NCBI GenBank assembly: GCA_020723015.1
Contig: DYJR01000007.1
Span: forward strand, 1 to 32,708
Length of the DNA stretch: 32,708 nt
Source of the DNA: Arcobacter nitrofigilis
GTDB taxonomy: Bacteria > Campylobacterota > Campylobacteria > Campylobacterales > Arcobacteraceae
Direction: 5' to 3'
Position numbers and translations under genes: made by a program
Shown here: in pieces, positions 1 through 7,196 of the stretch
Layout: each line of letters opens with the position of its first letter
Numbering within the stretch: position 1 is the stretch's first letter
The notes under the pieces: generated by a model
Databases searched by the model: none
Seen by the model: the letters and a program-made list of their open reading frames with translations, nothing else
What the model was told of the DNA's origin: nothing

Positions 1-1237
1 GATTAGAAAATCCAAAGACTCCGTTTATAAATACACTATCACTCAAAAACTGCTTTGTTTGTGACGAAATCGTAGAGTTATTTTTATGTGACTCTTTTAC
101 GCTAATTTCTCCTGCAATTCTTCCGAAAACAACCCCTTCTAAGAGTGAATTTCCTCCTAGTCTATTCGCACCGTGAACCAATGCATCGGCACATTCACCG
201 CAAGCAAAAAGATTTTTGATATTTGTTTTGCACTCTTCATCTATTTTGATACCACCCATACTATAATGAGCTGCAGGATTTATAGGTATAGGCTCTTTTG
301 TAATATCAATACTAGCAAAGTTACTAGCGATGGCTACCTCTTGCGGTAAAAGTTCATTTATTTTGTGGCTACCCAAATGTCTAACATCAAGATAGACATC
401 ACCCTCTTTTAGCTTCTCAAATACTGCACGAGCTACAACACCCCTACTTTGGAGCTCATCCACAAATCTCTCACCTTTAGCATCTAGCAAATATCCACCC
501 TCTGCCCTTGCACTTTCGCTAAGAAGGATATTTTTCTCTTTGAGTGCCGTAGGGTGAAATTGTACAAACTCCATATTTGTTAGTCTTGCTCCAGCCCTAA
601 AAGCTGCAGCTATCCCATCGCCCGTAACGGCATAGGAATTGGTAGTAAACCCTTCAAACAAACCGCTATATCCACCCGTAGCCAAAACGGTACTTTTTGC
701 CAAAATCTCTTTAACCGTAGTTGTTTTTATATCTAGTAAGGTCGCACCGTAACAACATCTATCTTCTACAATCATATTTAAAAGCATATATTCGCTCAAA
801 AATTCAACGCCCGAACTCACCGCTTTATCATATAACGTGTGTACTATTTTGAGTCCCGTATAATCACTTGCATAACAAGCTCTTTTTTTGCTACTTCCTC
901 CAAGCCTTCTTTGAGCAAAATTTCCATCTTCTAGCTTACTAAATACTACGCCCATATTATCAAGCCACGACAATGAATCCAAAGAGAGTTTACATAGTTT
1001 TTCTATATGCTCTTTTTTCCCTAGCCCTTGAGAAGATTTCAAAGTATCTTTCATATGAAGTTCTACCTCATCTTCACTATCTATAGCAAAATTGATACCC
1101 CCTTGGGCTTGAGAACTTCCACATGCGGTAATAGCGGTTTTTGATACTACCAAAACATTTGCACCGTTTTGCTTGGCTTCTATAGCTGCACTAAGACCCG
1201 CTACGCCGCTACCTATTATTAATACATCATACATCAT
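1..1237 (-). CDS. L-aspartate oxidase / fumarate reductase-type FAD flavoprotein, C-terminus beyond window
   Basis: Reading the minus strand from 1237 gives about 412 residues with no stop before the window edge, so the C-terminus is missing. The N-terminus carries the FAD dinucleotide-binding glycine motif IIGSGVAGLSAA (about residues 6-17), followed by SSQAQGGIN and the RLGGSSKKRACYASDYTG region. The central FHPTALK, SARAEGGYLL (with the substrate-binding Arg) and PAAHYSMGG segments, and HGANRLGGNSLLEG later, are hallmarks of the succinate dehydrogenase/fumarate reductase/L-aspartate oxidase family. FHPTAL and the lack of a Tat or other signal peptide favour a cytoplasmic NadB (aspartate to iminoaspartate, NAD synthesis); HYSMGG is closer to fumarate reductase. 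The exact substrate is therefore unsettled. The start ATGATG overlaps the TGA of the upstream gene, so translation is probably coupled. Confidence 0.85.
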   Translation of the reverse strand, partial: MMYDVLIIGSGVAGLSAAIEAKQNGANVLVVSKTAITACGSSQAQGGINFAIDSEDEVELHMKDTLKSSQGLGKKEHIEKLCKLSLDSLSWLDNMGVVFSKLEDGNFAQRRLGGSSKKRACYASDYTGLKIVHTLYDKAVSSGVEFLSEYMLLNMIVEDRCCYGATLLDIKTTTVKEILAKSTVLATGGYSGLFEGFTTNSYAVTGDGIAAAFRAGARLTNMEFVQFHPTALKEKNILLSESARAEGGYLLDAKGERFVDELQSRGVVARAVFEKLKEGDVYLDVRHLGSHKINELLPQEVAIASNFASIDITKEPIPINPAAHYSMGGIKIDEECKTNIKNLFACGECADALVHGANRLGGNSLLEGVVFGRIAGEISVKESHKNNSTISSQTKQFLSDSVFINGVFGFSN

Positions 1238-1764
1238 TTTTCCCAAAAATCTTTCAACGGTTGTTCTTTTGAAGTTTGTATTTCAACTTCAACATCATCG
1301 ATATCTTCATCTTCGTAGTCTTCTACTTCTTCGTCATCAAATTCATCAAGGCTTTTTACCTCTTTTTCATCTTCTTCAAAATCCATATCATCAAGAGCTT
1401 TTAGAGTTTTTAGAAGTTCTGCTTCTTCATCATCTTGAGATACCGATTCTTCAACTTCCACTTTTGTTACTTGTTTTGGAACTTGACGAACAACCTCTTT
1501 TTTCGGTGATTCCACTTGCACCTTTTGTTCCTCTACTATTCTCTTTTGAGGTATTATCGGTTCACCGTTTTTAAGAACCATATATTCTTTCATCATCTCT
1601 TCATACATATCAAAATCAAGCATAATAAATGCCGGCTTCCCGTCCCTTAGTATTATAGCTTTGTTGATTTCACCGTTTCCGACCTTATCAAAAATCATCT
1701 TGCTTTTTCTTATCAAGTCGGTGGAAGAGAACATCTCTTTAGATGAGTACAGTAAATAATCCAT
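1234..1764 (-). CDS. Phd/YefM-fold protein with long acidic C-terminal tail
   Basis: This encodes 176 residues. Residues 1 to about 60 resemble the Phd/YefM antitoxin fold: a start such as FSSTDLIRKSKMIFDKV, then AIILRDGKPAFIMLDFDMYEEM, which is the usual beta-strand/helix pattern of these DNA-binding dimers. Residues from about 75 change completely: a Lys/Val-rich linker is followed by a strongly Asp/Glu-rich, low-complexity stretch (about 110-165) and a short basic/aromatic end, DFWEK. The start has an AAGGAG ribosome site 6-7 bases away. No toxin gene is adjacent. Its only partner is the flavoprotein, with which it overlaps by 4 bases. I infer a repurposed regulator or interaction protein rather than a working antitoxin; the function is unknown. 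Confidence 0.75.
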   Translation of the reverse strand: MDYLLYSSKEMFSSTDLIRKSKMIFDKVGNGEINKAIILRDGKPAFIMLDFDMYEEMMKEYMVLKNGEPIIPQKRIVEEQKVQVESPKKEVVRQVPKQVTKVEVEESVSQDDEEAELLKTLKALDDMDFEEDEKEVKSLDEFDDEEVEDYEDEDIDDVEVEIQTSKEQPLKDFWEK

Positions 1765-1809
1765 AAACTCTCCTTATTTCTTTTAATTTAAAAACATACT
1801 ATATTTTGT

Positions 1810-1815
1810 ATTATA
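1810..1815 (-). promoter_or_regulatory. Probable sigma-70 -10 box for the Phd-like/flavoprotein pair
   Basis: The minus strand reads TATAAT here, in the context GTGTTATAATACAA. It lies about 45 bases before the ATG at 1764 and overlaps the stop codon of the upstream dehydrogenase gene. Campylobacterota housekeeping promoters rely mainly on this -10 box with AT-rich upstream DNA. The position would give a leader of about 40 bases. Inferred from motif and position only. Confidence 0.5.
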
Positions 1816-2737
1816 ACACAAATTCTTTAATATTGTTAAAAATAGCATCAATCAATCTTTTTCTTGATTCTATACTAGCCCATCCTATATGCGGCGTAAT
1901 AAGTAGTTGATTCTTATTTCGTATATTAAGTAGCGGATGGTTTTGTATCATAGGTTCACGTTCAAGTACGTCTATCCCGAAATATACCTCTTTTTCATCT
2001 ATTAGCTTTGCCATATCTACTTCGTTAATTATACCGCCCCTACCCATATTTACCACTATTGCACCGTTTTTTAACAAATTCATATTTGTATAATTGAGCA
2101 AATTTCTAGTCATATCATTAAGTGGTGAATGGATTGAGATTATATCGCTTGTTTTTAATAACTCTTCAAGGTCTAGCATATTGTAGTTTGTATTATAATT
2201 CATACCTGATGTAGAGTAATAATTCACTTCACAATCAAAAGCCTTAGCAATACTAGCAACCTTTTGCCCTATCTCTCCAAGCCCTACTATACCCCACTTT
2301 TTGCCTTGTAGCTCGTAAAAAGGTACGTCAAGATTTGCAAATATTTCACTTTCACACCATTTACCGCTTTTTGTATAATCTGAATAATACTCTAGTTTTT
2401 GAACAAAATACAAAGCAATAGAAAAGGTAAGTTGAACAACGGAAGGAGTTGAATACCCTTTTACGTTTTTTACTACTATATTTTTTGATTTAGCATATTC
2501 TAAATCTATATTGTTCATGCCTGTTGCAGCAACGCATATAAGCTTTAAACTCGTATTATCTATTATATTAGAGTCTATTACCACCTTATTGGTAATAACC
2601 ACATCTGCATCTTTTAGTCTTTGTGCCGTTTGGTCATATTTGGTAGTTCCATATACTTCAACCTCACCGAAACTCTTAAACTCATCTATATTTATATCAC
2701 ATCCAAGTGTATCAAAATCCAAAAATACAATCTTCAT
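1811..2737 (-). CDS. D-2-hydroxyacid dehydrogenase (NAD-dependent)
   Basis: This encodes 308 residues from the ATG at 2737. A TTG further upstream (2749) is in frame, but it overlaps the ribosome site GGAG, which lies six bases before the ATG, so the ATG start is preferred. The Rossmann motif GIVGLGEIGQKVA sits near residues 148-160. The family signature NMGRGGIINE (with the substrate-binding Arg), the Glu in LEREPM and the catalytic His in TPHIGWAS are all present. The family reduces 2-keto acids such as hydroxypyruvate or glyoxylate with NAD(P)H, in the cytoplasm. The exact substrate cannot be read from sequence. The gene stands between a pseudopilin gene and the Phd-like gene, with probable promoters of its own on one side. 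Confidence 0.88.
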   Translation of the reverse strand: MKIVFLDFDTLGCDINIDEFKSFGEVEVYGTTKYDQTAQRLKDADVVITNKVVIDSNIIDNTSLKLICVAATGMNNIDLEYAKSKNIVVKNVKGYSTPSVVQLTFSIALYFVQKLEYYSDYTKSGKWCESEIFANLDVPFYELQGKKWGIVGLGEIGQKVASIAKAFDCEVNYYSTSGMNYNTNYNMLDLEELLKTSDIISIHSPLNDMTRNLLNYTNMNLLKNGAIVVNMGRGGIINEVDMAKLIDEKEVYFGIDVLEREPMIQNHPLLNIRNKNQLLITPHIGWASIESRKRLIDAIFNNIKEFVL

Positions 2738-2746
2738 TACATACTC

Positions 2747-2770
2747 CAATATGTTTTATAATACATATTG
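2747..2770 (-). promoter_or_regulatory. Inverted repeat and possible promoter before the dehydrogenase gene
   Basis: The seven-base arms CAATATG (2747-2753) and CATATTG (2764-2770) flank ten bases. On the minus strand the right arm contains TACAAT in the context TGCTACAATATG, a plausible extended -10 box. The left arm runs directly into the GGAG ribosome site. It could be an operator or an RNA hairpin next to the ribosome site. This is a motif-level inference. Confidence 0.35.
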
Positions 2771-2783
2771 TAGCATAAAAGGT

Positions 2784-3173
2784 TTAATTTAACTCTATTG
2801 TTTCGCTAGTCACACCTGAATTTTCTATTTTCTCACATACCTTACCGGCACTTTTATTTACAGTCAATTTTATAGTTTGATTTACAATTTCTAATGTAAT
2901 ACAATCTTTATCGTTTTCTTTAAATACCGTTTTTTTATCTTCTATTGACCATATTTTAGAGTTTAGAGAAACGACATCTGATATTTTGTCTATTTTCTGA
3001 TTTACCATATAGTAGCTTTGGAGATTTGATTTAAGGGTATAAATATCTTGTTTGATAGTATTTGCTTTTGCATCGCTACTTATTGAGCCAAGTTTCGGCA
3101 TAGCCAACATCGCAATTATACCTATTATAACTACTACAAAAATGATTTCAAGTACACTAAAGGCTTTTTTCAT
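2784..3173 (-). CDS. Type IV pilin-like / type II secretion pseudopilin
   Basis: This encodes 129 residues. The N-terminus MKKA then FSVLEIIFVVVIIGIIAML is a classical class III prepilin signal: a short basic leader, cleavage after Ala4, Phe at +1 (the residue to be N-methylated), the conserved Glu at +5, and a roughly 20-residue hydrophobic helix. The rest is a small periplasmic domain with two cysteines (DKDCITL and GKVCEKI) that may form a disulfide, as in many minor pilins. The ribosome site GAGGGG precedes the ATG. No prepilin peptidase, ATPase or secretin lies nearby, so it is an isolated minor pilin or pseudopilin; whether it serves a pilus, secretion or DNA uptake is not decidable here. 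Confidence 0.85.
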   Translation of the reverse strand: MKKAFSVLEIIFVVVIIGIIAMLAMPKLGSISSDAKANTIKQDIYTLKSNLQSYYMVNQKIDKISDVVSLNSKIWSIEDKKTVFKENDKDCITLEIVNQTIKLTVNKSAGKVCEKIENSGVTSETIELN

Positions 3174-3180
3174 AACAACC

Positions 3181-3223
3181 CCTCAAATATAATGAATATG
3201 TTTATTATATTATCTAGTTGAGG
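3181..3223 (-). promoter_or_regulatory. Promoter and hairpin overlapping the pseudopilin ribosome site
   Basis: On the minus strand CCTCAA (start of the element) can pair with TTGAGG at its end, and ATATAAT inside can pair with ATTATAT. The distal arm contains the GAGG of the pseudopilin ribosome site. The inner arm also contains TATAAT (3204-3209), a good -10 box for that gene. It may be simply a promoter, or, in transcripts arriving from the PhoH gene, a hairpin hiding the ribosome site. Confidence 0.4.
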
Positions 3224-3232
3224 CTTAATCTT

Positions 3233-4648
3233 TTATTTAGCCGAAAAAATATCCTCAGCCCATTGGGTTATGGTACCACGGAGAACTTTTTTGAGTTTAA
3301 TTGCAAAAATATTTACAAGTTCTTGTTTTTTCTTTGTGGATTTAAGAAGTGTCGTAAGTGCATTTGTATATTTATTTACATAAAAATTGTCAATTTGTAG
3401 ATTACTTCCAAGAACGATAACCTTACAACTATTATCAATACGAGATAAAACCATTTGCATTGTTTTATTTGACATATTTTGTGCTTCATCTACTATAATA
3501 AAAGAGTTGCTAAGAGTTCTACCTCTCATTTCCCCTACCCACATGGTTTCTATACCGTACGCCTTAATAAGCATATCCACCCTAGCGGTTATCTCACTCT
3601 CTTCAAGTTCTTCATAAAAAGGTTTTGCACTTTTTTTCTTTTTGTGTTCACTTCTTACGATATAGTTCAAACTATCCATCAAAGGGTGATTATATATCCT
3701 AAATTTCTCTTCAAGTCCCGGTAAATACCCTACATCTTCCCCTTTATCAAGAGATTCTATCGAGTTTCTAATATAAATGATTTTTTGGAACTCTTTTTTC
3801 TTTACTAACTTCAATGCTGCACTAAGAGCAAGTAGTGTTTTACCGCTTCCTGCTATTGCTTCTATTATAAGTACGTTATAAAACTGATTTAGCAAAGCAT
3901 GGGAAAAGAACAACTGCTCTTTATTAAGTGGGACAATAACTTGTTCACGCAAATCATCTTCATCAAGTATTACTATTTTTTCATTTGCAATACTTGCCAA
4001 TATCATTTGATCGGAATATTTTACTTTAAAGCAATAGCAAAAATTATAAGGTTTATATTCAGCATCAAAATCATATATGGAAGCATTTGATAAAAACTCT
4101 ATATTTTCAAAGTCAATTTCAATAATTTTTACAAACTCTAAATCAAACTCGCTTTTGTCGTTTCCTAGCAATGATTTAGCCTCTATATCAAGCGAAATAG
4201 CCCTTATTCTTGCCATAACATCCATACTAAGGAAAATTACCTCTTTTGGATAATACTGCTTTGAAAACTCGCTAAGTTCCAAAATTTTTCTATCGTTGTA
4301 TATATTTAGAGCTATATTTTTTGATTCACTTGCATAATGCTCTTTGGAGATTATATCAATAAGAGCTTCAGTTTGACCGTCTTTTATAAACACTCTTACA
4401 ATTTTAACGTCATTGATTAACTTGGTATTTATAATCTCACAACCTTCAAGAAGTCTTGCAAATTCTCTAGCTTGAAAATTTATCTCTTCAAAACCGCTTT
4501 TTTTACTATCTATTTCATCCAAAACAGTTTCGGGGAGTATTATAAGGTTTGAAGAGTTTTGAGAGATTTTGAGTATGTTTTTTGCATCGCTTAGGATGAT
4601 ATTCGTATCAAGTACGAAATATTTTTCAAAGTTATCTATAGTTTTCAT
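3233..4648 (-). CDS. PIN domain-PhoH ATPase fusion protein
   Basis: This encodes 471 residues from the ATG at 4648, which shares its A with the TGA of hemJ (TGATG), so translation is coupled; a TTG one codon upstream is not needed. Residues about 10-150 form a PIN nuclease domain starting FVLDTNIILSDAKNI, with acidic residues such as those in PETVLDEIDSKK. The C-terminal half is a PhoH P-loop ATPase, with Walker A IEAIAGSGKTLL (about 265-276) and Walker B FIIVDEAQNMS (about 385-395). In the family this order (PhoH2 type) is linked to ATP-driven RNA unwinding and cleavage. It acts in the cytoplasm. It ends the long rsmA-to-PhoH gene series, in company with several other RNA-processing genes. 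Confidence 0.9.
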   Translation of the reverse strand: MKTIDNFEKYFVLDTNIILSDAKNILKISQNSSNLIILPETVLDEIDSKKSGFEEINFQAREFARLLEGCEIINTKLINDVKIVRVFIKDGQTEALIDIISKEHYASESKNIALNIYNDRKILELSEFSKQYYPKEVIFLSMDVMARIRAISLDIEAKSLLGNDKSEFDLEFVKIIEIDFENIEFLSNASIYDFDAEYKPYNFCYCFKVKYSDQMILASIANEKIVILDEDDLREQVIVPLNKEQLFFSHALLNQFYNVLIIEAIAGSGKTLLALSAALKLVKKKEFQKIIYIRNSIESLDKGEDVGYLPGLEEKFRIYNHPLMDSLNYIVRSEHKKKKSAKPFYEELEESEITARVDMLIKAYGIETMWVGEMRGRTLSNSFIIVDEAQNMSNKTMQMVLSRIDNSCKVIVLGSNLQIDNFYVNKYTNALTTLLKSTKKKQELVNIFAIKLKKVLRGTITQWAEDIFSAK

Positions 4649-5082
4649 CAAAACGGCTTTACAACTACAAAGATTACTATAAATATGGCTAGTATAGTAG
4701 GAACTTCATTATATGCCCTAAAGAACTTACCGCTTTTTTCACAACTATCAGCTTCAAGTTGTTTTCTATAAAAATCCAAACTATACGAATATGCGATAAG
4801 CAAAATTACAACTGTAATCTTTGCATGCATCCATCCGCCGCCGCTAAGGATTGACGGATTTAAAAGAAGCATACTTATACCGCTTATTACGGTTGCCCAC
4901 ATGGCAGGAACACCTATATATTTATAGAGTTTATACTCTTGAATCTTTGCAACTTCAACAAACTCTTTTTTCTCTTTGTGCTCACTATGATATACAAAAA
5001 GTCTAGGAAGATAAAAAAGCATCGCCATCCATGATATAAACGATAATACGTGAAATGCCAGTATCCAAGTGTAATATTCCAT
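4648..5082 (-). CDS. hemJ: HemJ-type protoporphyrinogen IX oxidase
   Basis: This encodes 144 residues of integral membrane protein with about four hydrophobic helices. The N-terminal helix contains a conserved His (LAFHVLSFISWMAMLFYLPRLFVYH), and a later segment has GGGWMHAKI. These are the signature regions of the UPF0093/HemJ family. HemJ oxidises protoporphyrinogen IX to protoporphyrin IX, the second-last step of heme synthesis, and replaces HemG/HemY in many Campylobacterota. The ribosome site AAAGGAA lies seven to eight bases before the ATG. It stands between rarA and the PIN-PhoH gene in the same strand and probably the same transcript; heme supply fits a respiratory organism. Confidence 0.9.
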   Translation of the reverse strand: MEYYTWILAFHVLSFISWMAMLFYLPRLFVYHSEHKEKKEFVEVAKIQEYKLYKYIGVPAMWATVISGISMLLLNPSILSGGGWMHAKITVVILLIAYSYSLDFYRKQLEADSCEKSGKFFRAYNEVPTILAIFIVIFVVVKPF

Positions 5083-5113
5083 AAGAATTTCCTTTTTAAT
5101 TAACAGATAATAA

Positions 5114-6304
5114 TTAATTATTCGTTGTTAGTTTTACTTTCTCGTTCCACTCTTTAAGAGTTTTTTCAAATCCAATATCTTTGGATTCATAAAGTCTTAA
5201 CTCCCGTGCAAGATATTTTTGTTTTACCCATCCACCAAAATCATGGGGATAAAGATACCCTACGTTGTCTTGCTTGATATTTTTTGGAATATCAAGTAAA
5301 GTTCCTTGCTTAATTATATCAAGAGTTTTATTAATAGCTAAATAAGAGCTGTTTGATTTTGGAGATGATGCAAGATAAACAACACATTGAGAAAGTATTA
5401 TCCTAGCTTCAGGGTATCCTATCTCTTTTACTGCGGTTAATGTACTTGTTGCAATATTTAGTGCATTTGGATTTGCATTTCCTATATCTTCACTAGCAAA
5501 TATTACGAGTCGTCTAGCTATAAAAGATGCCTCTTCTGCCCCTGCTATCAAAAGCCCTAGATAGTAGATAGAGGCATCTATATCACTCCCTCTCATAGAC
5601 TTTATCAAGGCACTCGTTATATCATAATGACTATCTTTTGAGCTACTTCCATACCCTTGAGGTACATTTCTAAACTCTTTTAAATCTTCTAGTTTTATTT
5701 CACCGCTTGCACTAAAAGCAAAGTCAAGTAGATTTAGTATGGCTCTACCGTCACCGGCAGATACCCTTATAACAAACTCTTTAGCCTCATCATCTATGGC
5801 AGTTTCCAAAGCCTTGATGGCTCGTTGTACCAAAATATCAGATTCTTCGTAATTCAATGCTTTAAATTCAAACAAAAACGACCTAGATCTAAAAGCATTA
5901 GTAAGGGTATAAAAAGGGTTTTCCGTACTAGCTCCAATCAAAATAAAATCATAGCTTTCCATAAAAGGCAATAAAACTTCTTGTTGATTTTTGCTAAGTC
6001 TATGTATCTCATCGATAAAAACCAACGGTTTTTCAAAACTATTTTTGTACCGTTTTAGAATATCTCTAAATTCATCTATTTTGATTGTCGTAGCATTTAG
6101 ATAATAATAAGGCATATCAGAATTTTTTGCTATAAGTTTCGCCAAAGTAGTTTTTCCGCTTCCAGGTTTACCGAAAAAAATGAGATGGGGAATCTCTTTT
6201 TTTTCTATAAGTTTATATAATGGACTCGTACTATTTAATATATGAGTCTGCCCAATAAACTCCGATATATTATTCGGCTTCAGTAAGTTTGCTAGTCTTT
6301 GCAT
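5114..6304 (-). CDS. rarA: Replication-associated recombination protein RarA (MgsA), AAA+ ATPase
   Basis: This encodes 396 residues. The order is an N-terminal EFIGQTHIL box, Walker A FFGKPGSGKTTLAK (about 43-56), Walker B LVFIDEIHRLS (about 94-104), sensor 1 around IGASTENP, then the RarA tetramerisation region (GSDIDASIYYLGLLIAGAEEASFIARRLV). The family is a clamp-loader-like ATPase acting at stalled forks. The start lies 35 bases inside the end of rluB. No later Met would keep the conserved N-terminus, so this overlap appears real and probably couples translation. Confidence 0.93.
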   Translation of the reverse strand: MQRLANLLKPNNISEFIGQTHILNSTSPLYKLIEKKEIPHLIFFGKPGSGKTTLAKLIAKNSDMPYYYLNATTIKIDEFRDILKRYKNSFEKPLVFIDEIHRLSKNQQEVLLPFMESYDFILIGASTENPFYTLTNAFRSRSFLFEFKALNYEESDILVQRAIKALETAIDDEAKEFVIRVSAGDGRAILNLLDFAFSASGEIKLEDLKEFRNVPQGYGSSSKDSHYDITSALIKSMRGSDIDASIYYLGLLIAGAEEASFIARRLVIFASEDIGNANPNALNIATSTLTAVKEIGYPEARIILSQCVVYLASSPKSNSSYLAINKTLDIIKQGTLLDIPKNIKQDNVGYLYPHDFGGWVKQKYLARELRLYESKDIGFEKTLKEWNEKVKLTTNN

Positions 6305-7196
6305 TATCTTTTAAAAATACTCTTAGATTTTTGTATTCATCTTTTTTTAGGTATCTTGTTTTTCCAGTCGGAAGATTATTCAAAGATATACCGCCGAACT
6401 CTACCCTTTTTAGATCTACCACGTCAGCATTAAAAGCTCCGAAAAATCTTCTAAGCTCCCTATTCTTACCTTCACTTATAACAACTTTGAGTTTTGAGAA
6501 GCTTTTATCGTTTTTTTGTATTTGATAAGCATTAAAGGGGGGGAAAGTCATAGATGTAATCTCACTGTTTTTGTGAGCGCCTTTTGTTGCATCATCTATC
6601 GTAGTACCCTCTTCCATTGCTTTTATCATTGAAGGGGTCACATACCCTTTTATTTTAAGTTTATATACCCTCTCTAAGTTTGAGTGCATCAAAGCATTTA
6701 CTACATCAACACTGTCACTCAGAAGCAAAACTCCCTCACTGGCAAAGTCTAGCCTTCCGATAGGCAAGAAATGCTTAAATTTAACCCCTAGCGAGTCATA
6801 TATTGTTTTTCTACCTTGTGGGTCGCTTTTTGTTACAAGCTCACCCTTTGGCTTATTATACACTATTACGGTATACATCTTATTTTCTTCAAACTTCACA
6901 AGCTTACCGTTTACTTCAACCCTATCTTCAGTAGTCACTTTTTGACTTAAGTCAGTCACAATAGTACCGTTGATAGATACTTTACCCTCAGCTATAAGAG
7001 TATCTGCTTCACGTCTTGAGTATTTTGAGTTGTGTGAGATGAATTTATTTAGTCTTATCTCTTCAGAATCTACCTTTTTTGTCTCTTCAAATCTTTTTTT
7101 CTGAGGAGCTTTTTTAACAGGCTTTTTTTTCTCGACTTTTGTTTGTTTTTGCAGATTTTTTTCAAACTCTGCTTTTCTTTCTTTATAATTTTTCAC
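6270..7196 (-). CDS. rluB: Pseudouridine synthase, RluB/RsuA family
   Basis: This encodes 308 residues. A Lys-rich N-terminal extension (1 to about 45) precedes an S4 RNA-binding domain (about 47-105; RLNKFISHNSKYSRREADTLI). The catalytic domain has GRLDFASEGVLLLS, in which Asp150 is the expected catalytic aspartate. The family isomerises uridine in 23S rRNA helix 80/89 (RluB) or in 16S rRNA (RsuA); length and the S4 domain fit the RluB/E/F/RsuA branch and the exact target is inferred. The gene overlaps kdsD by 14 bases and rarA by 35 bases. The basic N-terminal extension is probably for RNA contact. Confidence 0.9.
   Translation of the reverse strand: MKNYKERKAEFEKNLQKQTKVEKKKPVKKAPQKKRFEETKKVDSEEIRLNKFISHNSKYSRREADTLIAEGKVSINGTIVTDLSQKVTTEDRVEVNGKLVKFEENKMYTVIVYNKPKGELVTKSDPQGRKTIYDSLGVKFKHFLPIGRLDFASEGVLLLSDSVDVVNALMHSNLERVYKLKIKGYVTPSMIKAMEEGTTIDDATKGAHKNSEITSMTFPPFNAYQIQKNDKSFSKLKVVISEGKNRELRRFFGAFNADVVDLKRVEFGGISLNNLPTGKTRYLKKDEYKNLRVFLKDNAKTSKLTEAE

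Noticed and set aside
1173-1574. Plus-strand 133-residue Leu-rich open frame
   Set aside because: It is the antisense shadow of the acidic-tail gene (GAA/GAT codons read backwards give Leu/Phe/Ser), with no ribosome site and no recognisable motif.
5109-5122. Perfect palindrome AATAATTAATTATT at the end of rarA
   Set aside because: It is pure A/T, overlaps the stop codon and has no T tract or conserved feature; such AT palindromes arise easily in this base composition.
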